A stretch of DNA of 64,000 nt from Amborella trichopoda (Eukaryota; Streptophyta; Magnoliopsida; Amborellales; Amborellaceae). Location of the stretch: positions 1,105,460 to 1,169,459 of the forward strand of contig NW_006499364.1 of NCBI RefSeq assembly GCF_000471905.2, in the 5' to 3' direction. Below, in pieces: positions 58,530 to 64,000 of the stretch (position 1 is its first letter; every line of letters starts with the position of its first letter). A model generated the notes under the pieces. That model searched no databases and was not told where the DNA came from. It saw only the letters and a list, made by a program, of their open reading frames with translations. Both the position numbers and the translations under genes were made by a program.

Positions 58530-60425
58530 TATTAAAACATAATAAAAAGTCATTTGAATCATCTTTCCTTATTTGACCTTACCATGTAATGGAGGATAGA
58601 TTTCATACGTCAAAACCATGTACTGTGGTACCTGGGCTTTCTGGATTCTTTGCTTTTTTTTGCCGACGAGCTTTAATAAACTTGGAAGAGCATAAAACTG
58701 ATGAAGAAACACTTGTTCATCATCTTTTACACGTCAATGAGGCATCCACCACTTCGGCCTTTATATTCTCCTAAACATATATAAAGGAGTACTCTTCTTC
58801 ATCCCATCATTCAAAAAATTTCAAATTTAATTCTCCCACTAATCTTTAGAGTTTCGATGCAGTCACCAAGTCTCTCTACATATCCCTTCATTGCAAAGAA
58901 ACCAATCTGTTTGTACAGGTATTGTGTTTCTTCTTCTTTCTGGAATTCCTAGATTGAATGCTATTCACGTAAAGTGTCATATTTTACCAACCTTGTATTA
59001 TCTATCTCTGAAGTTTTACTATTATAAATCATACTCATGGCACATTATAAAACTTTTGAACGAGTCCTAAAAGAGCTTTCATTATGAGGAGTACAAATAT
59101 GTGCCTTAACATGTCACATATTTTAATTCACTGTAGAATAGAAGATGAGCATCCCATGATACAAATACAATATCTCTCAACTCATGAGGAGTTTATCTCT
59201 GAAACGTTTTTATTATTGAAATAGACAAAAGAATACCAAATATTACTCAGTTCTATCCCTAAATCACATCATTTAGTGAGTCTTCAATTTAGTGACATTC
59301 ACGTCACAATATAGTTTTCATAACAAAAAGTTAGGTTGCGCACCTCTCAATAAAATAATTGTTCCACTCAATCCACAAAGGAGTTCTTCCTGAAACTTAT
59401 TATGTTAAAATTATACTCAAAATCAAAGAATAACAATATGTGTGAATCCCAAATAATATTTTTCTTTAGAGAAATAAATTATTGTCATTCACATCACAAA
59501 ATAAACCATACTGCAGAATTTCATGATGAACACTATCTAATAAAATTATCTTTTATCTTTACGCTCATCAAGTTTCCCTTTCAAACAAATTTTATTTGAA
59601 AGTAGACACAAAATGGTAACACATGTTTCTACAAGCCTCATATCACTCTGTTAAGTACGCTTGATAAATATAGTTATTCATGTCTTAGTGAAGAACACAC
59701 AAAATTGCAGAAAATTCAGGATGACCTCTCTTCAATCCAAAATTTTTATTCCTCTCTTCCCATAGATATTTTTGTCTCAAATAAATTTGATTAAAAACTA
59801 AACTCAAAATGGAAGTTTAGAAACTTGGTGTGGGCCTTAAAACATTCTGTTAAGTATACAAATAAAATCATGACCTCTAAGTCATTGAAACTATTTTTGT
59901 TGCAGAAAACAACACTTGCACACCCTTCAATAAATTGACCGTATTTTTCAAACCACAAGGGTTTTCTTCATGAAACTATTTTTGTTTGAAATTAAACTCA
60001 ATTTTATAAGTCAGTTAAATTTTAACTAAAAAATAAAATCATATCATTGGTGGAAAACTTCATAGAAACCAATAGACAGTTCTTGGATTTTGCAAAGTCC
60101 AAACTGACACCTTTTATTAATGAGTCTATAACTCTCAATTTCCCTAGGATCTCCCACTAAAATTTTGTAGGTAGACCTTACACTAAAAAATACAGAATAT
60201 CACTGAAGTAGGAATCAAAGAAATACCTCATTAACTTGTTCTTATCAATGCTCTAAAAACAACAAGAATACTAGATTCTGCAGAGCGCCTTCTCGGCATT
60301 TGAACGTGCCAATAATTCTTTTGGAAGTGTATCACTTGACCACAAAAGTCCTTGTATTTCTTATATTTCATTTACAACTCACCAAAAATAGTGAAATAAA
60401 ATAAGTAGAGAAGCAAGTAGATCTA
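58530..60425. other. Non-coding stretch, right part of the split older element
   Basis: No gene recognised; the frame 58589-58774 has no motif I know. Degenerate blocks such as GTTTATCTCTGAAACGTTTT, GTTCTTCCTGAAACTTATTA and GTTTTCTTCATGAAACTATT (59190, 59382, 59962) suggest a loosely repeated internal region. It ends at a PBS-like site, so it is probably the internal region of an LTR element without coding capacity. Confidence 0.4.
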
Positions 60426-60437
60426 GCTCAGATACCA
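60426..60437 (-). other. PBS next to a third LTR type
   Basis: The minus strand reads TGGTATCTGAGC, one base off the initiator-Met site, one base inside an LTR end CA (60439-60440). Confidence 0.6.
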
Positions 60438-60438
60438 A

Positions 60439-62640
60439 TGAAAGTTGGATTATGTAATCAAGCATGGTGTATATAAATTAAAATTTTTCTTGTTTTTCTT
60501 ATTCTTACACCGGCAAGACCACACACAATGTCCAATTACAAAAAAATAACTCTTGAAACAAATAAATAAAAGGAAAAAACCATGATTTTCACTTGCTACC
60601 ACTATTTAATACAATTCTTTAAATCAAAACCTTAACTCAGTGCTTTATGAGAAGAGAAGATCAAATCACAAATAAAGATTTAAAAAAGTAAAATTGTTGG
60701 AGATTGCTTCAATCGGGTTTAGTACACCTCACACCGAGTCTCCTCCTTCCGATGGTACTCAGGATTTATGATCGGTCTCTTGATTCTCCTATATATGGCA
60801 AAACCCTCTCAATGACATATGGATTTCAATTTAGAAATAACTACTTAAGGCCTTAATGCCTTTAGCCCCTTTAAATTGATCTTTGGAGGGATGAGAGATT
60901 GATCAAAGAGAGAGAGATGAGAGATAGATCAAATTGAGAGAGATCTACTAGCAAGGGGATCCTCCACATTACTACTCAAAATTCAAACCACCACAAGCTA
61001 ACATTAGCTTAGGCGTGCCACTTAGAAATGAGAGAGAGATGACTTGGGATGCCTCATTGACTTGAGAGAGATTACTTGGGCGTACCCCATTGAGAGAGAC
61101 TTTGGATGGGACTTACCCCCCTTAGGAAAACTTGAGAGAGATCATGAAGCCATAGATGGGGCGTGCCATCTGTAGAGAGGTCTTTGAGAGAGAGAGAGAT
61201 AAAAACTTTTAGAGAAAGAAGAGAGAATAGGTGTAGAGATTTTATGAGGTCTGAGAGCCTCTTTTTATAGATTTTTCATGCCTTAGGGTTTGCCTCAATT
61301 TGTAGGGTCAAATATTGACCGTCGATCTAGGGAGATTTGTGGAGTGAGAGATTTGAGTCATCCATCTCTTTGATCCACCATCAAGATTCAAAGAGATGAG
61401 CTAACGCTTTATCTTCTCTTTCCTAAATCTATTCTCATCAAATCTTTAAATAAATAAATTATATATTTTACTTTTTATTTTAGTATATCAAATCATTATT
61501 TCTTGAATCAAGCAATCTTGATTCAATGATTTACTAAATATTTTAAATATTCAATATTATCATATAAGTTGGCTATACCCAAAAGATAAGGTAATAAACT
61601 AGAGGATAACTATCATCCAATTTTTGTTAACACATCAATCTCAATTGGTGGGATGTGCCACCCTTTTGGTGGTCACACGTGGGCCCTACCCAATCCACAC
61701 GTTTTAAATTTGGGCCCCCATAATTCATGGAGGATCCCATATATTTTTAGAAAATATTTTTTTTGATATTTAGAATTTTTAACTTTTATTTAGAACGTTG
61801 AAAATTTAATTTCTCTTAATTTATAAATCCAAATGACAAAAATAAAATATTATAAGATTCTAAAAAACTCAAAAAAAATATTTTAAAAATCATATAACAT
61901 AAAATTAATTATTTTTTATGGGAATTAGATCCATTAGATCTAGGAACTTATCACTATACGAGAGCACTCTACCTCCAATTGCGAACCACGATCCACTTAG
62001 CTTTATCAAACTGACTTAGCAGTTCTCATGACCCACAGTCCACTACAGGGGCTTATGATTGGACAACCAAAGTCAGCCAATAGACTAGATGATGCAATCC
62101 CAGTTTATGGATTTCAGGTTCTCCTCTAAAGACAAAATATTATGGTCCTCCAGACCATGATGCAACTATGACTTTATGGTCCATAGGGGTAATCTCTCGC
62201 ACATGTACACATTTCACCCTCATTGGTGAAATTCAATACGACTGTCTATGTAAATGTCATGTGATGATATAACGATGAGGTTTCTAGCCATGTCTCTAAA
62301 GTGCCACACAGTCCCTCGGCTCTCATCTGGGCATACTCCGATTTCATCAATGGCTAATCCACTAAACCCTTATTGGTAGATCCCTATGTCCAGGTATCTT
62401 GGGTATTTTCAAACTCGACCGGCCTAGCACGTCGAGCCTAGTCCGAGTATCGGCAATCGCATTTGCTCAATATGGTCCACAAGAGGACACACTCCCACTG
62501 AGTTTTTGTTTGACTTTATCAAATGCTCATACAAGCTTTCACAAAGCCTTTAAAGGCTACATAAAACCAACAAGGGCTTTATCCACAAGCAAGGATGCAA
62601 TCAAATTTACTAAACAATGAGAATTACAAGGTTTAACGTA
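60439..62640 (-). mobile_element. LTR of an unclassified (perhaps copia-type) element, right end uncertain
   Basis: The LTR end is fixed by the PBS: the minus strand finishes CCAACTTTCA. A TATA box lies at 61261. GAGAGAGA tracts (60910-61240) lie on the transcribed side. 61900-62600 is the likely U3, without recognised genes. I could not find the U3 start, so the right boundary is a guess, and no second LTR copy was seen. The lineage is not settled by sequence in the window. Confidence 0.45.
61261..61270 (-). promoter_or_regulatory. LTR TATA box
   Basis: The minus strand reads ATCTATAAAAAGAGGC across this site, about 820 bases before the LTR end. Confidence 0.45.
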
Positions 62641-62690
62641 GAGAAAATACCATCTCCCAGACATAACAATGGATTAAGATCACTGATCCC

Positions 62691-62722
62691 GCCCTCCCTC
62701 CCTCGCTCCCTCCCTCCCTCTC
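62691..62722. repeat. CCCT microsatellite
   Basis: CCCTCCCTCCCTCGCTCCCT and onward, a simple CCCT repeat with two interruptions. Confidence 0.85.
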
Positions 62723-63289
62723 CACTAACAAGCAACGACGATAACATATCTTATATGTTTGGGTCTCTCTCTTACCTTCTTTCTTCCATAGGACATCTCT
62801 CTTCGCTTCCTTGATCAAGAGGAGCTCTCTCTCGGATTCCTTTTTCAAGAGGTACCCTCTCTTACCTGTATTTTTTTTATTTTTTGCCTTTTTCTTTGAT
62901 TGACTTTTTTTAAGCATAAGTCAAATCTGCCGAGCTGACTTTGGGTTTTTGACTCGAACCAATGGGTGAGAGGTTTGACCCGCTGGTCCGTGTTTTAAAA
63001 CATTTATCAATTCTCAATTACTACCTTAGTAGACAGACGACTGTAATATACGAAGATATTCTTGTAGAGAAGTTCAAGAGAGGGAAAAAATCCTGTTTAG
63101 TGTGCTTAGACATGATCTTTCAACTTAAAAGGCAATGGGGTTGAAGACTAAGGACGCTAAAGACGATGAATTGACCTCTTATAAAATGACGGCGGCTATG
63201 AGGTGCGTCGAACCATCTCTAAGGTAACATAATGAAATGGTGATTGATGCATGGTGAGTATAACTATCCCTAAAGAGTTATGGTCCAGG
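62723..63289. other. No gene recognised
   Basis: CT-rich, then AT-rich. Frames at 62633-62917 and 62962-63144 have no recognised motif. Confidence 0.5.
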
Positions 63290-63787
63290 AAAGGTTTTAT
63301 GCGTCTCCTACAATATAGAAGTTCTATCCTCTCCCTACCATCTAGCCGTCCAATTTTGATCAAGAGAGCCACTCGCCGTTTGATCTTAGATCCGACGTCT
63401 CAAAGTATTTTTTTTTTTATATATATAGATTGTATGAATATGAAATTTGGTATGTGCCATAATCCCATTAGGGCGCACCTATAAAAAAAATATTAAAAAT
63501 GATTCTTCGATAAAATATAATGATAAAAATACCCTTTGAAGCTTTCAGGGGTATTTTGGTTATTTTATTTTATTGAAAATATTTTTTTATATTTTTCGTT
63601 AGTGCGAGTTTAATAGAGGAATAGACGTCCAAAATTTGGGGTCAAAATAGTTTATAGAAAATAAATAAATAAATAGTATAGAGACGTGACATTGTGATGG
63701 AGCAATCTTAGCCCTCCATTCAGAATGGACGGTAGGATAACGGGAAGTATAGAACTTCTATGCTGTAGGAGAAGTATAGAAAGCTTA
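63290..63787. mobile_element. Terminal-inverted-repeat element, non-coding
   Basis: Left arm CTCCTACAATATAGAAGTTC then TATCCTCTCCCTACCATC and CCGTCCAATTTTGAT. The right arm, read in reverse, is CTCCTACAGCATAGAAGTTC then TATACTTCCCGTTATC and CCGTCCATTCTGAAT. The arms are about 65-70 bp and the total about 500 bp, AT-rich inside. Long inverted repeats without a gene fit a Mutator-type MITE, but no 8-10 bp target duplication could be made out. Confidence 0.7.
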
Positions 63788-64000
63788 CCCCTTACAAAAT
63801 ATGGTGATGATGGTATCTATCGGATGACTTGTGATAGACCAGCACCGAGATGAATGACACACACTCTCTCTCTTCGGTGTTCTAGTGTAAATAAGGCTTC
63901 AAAAAATGCATGCCTGACCGGAATCACCTATCCCTATCTTCAATATGGTTCGGCGGATCGTGATCCAGACTACCGAATAGGTTGAAGAATTTTAGAGAGA
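63788..64000. other. No gene recognised
   Basis: Ordinary sequence to the window edge with a short CTCTCT run near 63864. Confidence 0.5.

Noticed and set aside
57891..58542. Ser-rich frames of 106-214 residues (plus)
   Set aside because: They translate the U3 minisatellite of an LTR, and the same happens in the other LTR at 51.4-51.8 kb.
58589..58774. Possible host exon before a splice-like GTATTG site
   Set aside because: 61 residues, no motif, and the next exon-like frame is absent; the region is better explained as a split retroelement.

Overview
The window is plant nuclear DNA made almost entirely of old, nested transposable elements. I found no intact host gene, rRNA or CRISPR array, and no convincing tRNA gene. 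The assignment to a flowering-plant-type genome rests on several things. There are Ty3/gypsy elements of two plant lineages: a Tat/Ogre-like non-chromovirus and a Tekay/Del-like chromovirus with a chromodomain. There are primer-binding sites matching initiator-Met tRNA, plant-style TATA boxes in several LTRs, and a cluster of one short inverted-repeat element family. All coding remnants carry stops, frameshifts or deletions.

Layout. 1-6.2 kb: degenerate plus-strand Tat-type gag (1.5-3.1 kb), no pol, then a reverse-oriented coiled-coil ORF remnant (3.49-4.46 kb, minus). 6.2-9.8 kb: a purine-rich minisatellite and an LTR-like segment related to the next LTR; an assembly gap (20 N) lies at 9221-9240. 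9.9-27.7 kb: a large minus-strand Tat/Ogre-like element with a 3.24 kb left LTR, a truncated right LTR, a PBS at 25.6 kb, gag, RT, RNase H and integrase. A plus-strand LTR (14.93-17.85 kb) is nested in it next to the broken integrase end. Two tandem arrays (48-bp unit, then 40-bp unit) lie between the left LTR and this nested LTR.

27.7-38.4 kb: a truncated plus-strand Tekay-like LTR, a GC-rich minisatellite, a palindromic foldback element (30.15-30.74 kb) and seven copies of one inverted-repeat (MITE-like) family in AT-rich sequence. 38.4-47.0 kb: a minus-strand Tekay-like element keeping both LTRs (the left one truncated) and a gag with one in-frame stop, but no pol. 48.54-58.52 kb: a complete-ended minus-strand Tekay element with 3.2 kb LTRs, a perfect 5-bp target duplication (aagta), PBS and PPT. 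Its coding region has lost the gag zinc knuckle, the RT catalytic core and the integrase catalytic glutamate. It split an older non-coding stretch (47.0-48.5 plus 58.5-60.4 kb) that runs into another LTR with its own PBS (60.43 kb onward). A terminal-inverted-repeat element closes the window (63.29-63.79 kb).

Nothing here forms a working pathway. The interest lies in the nesting order, the tandem arrays in LTRs and next to PPTs, the catalytic-residue losses, and the hairpin-rich repeats. Family names come from recognising protein motifs and end structures by eye, without database searches; boundaries marked approximate could move by tens to hundreds of bases.
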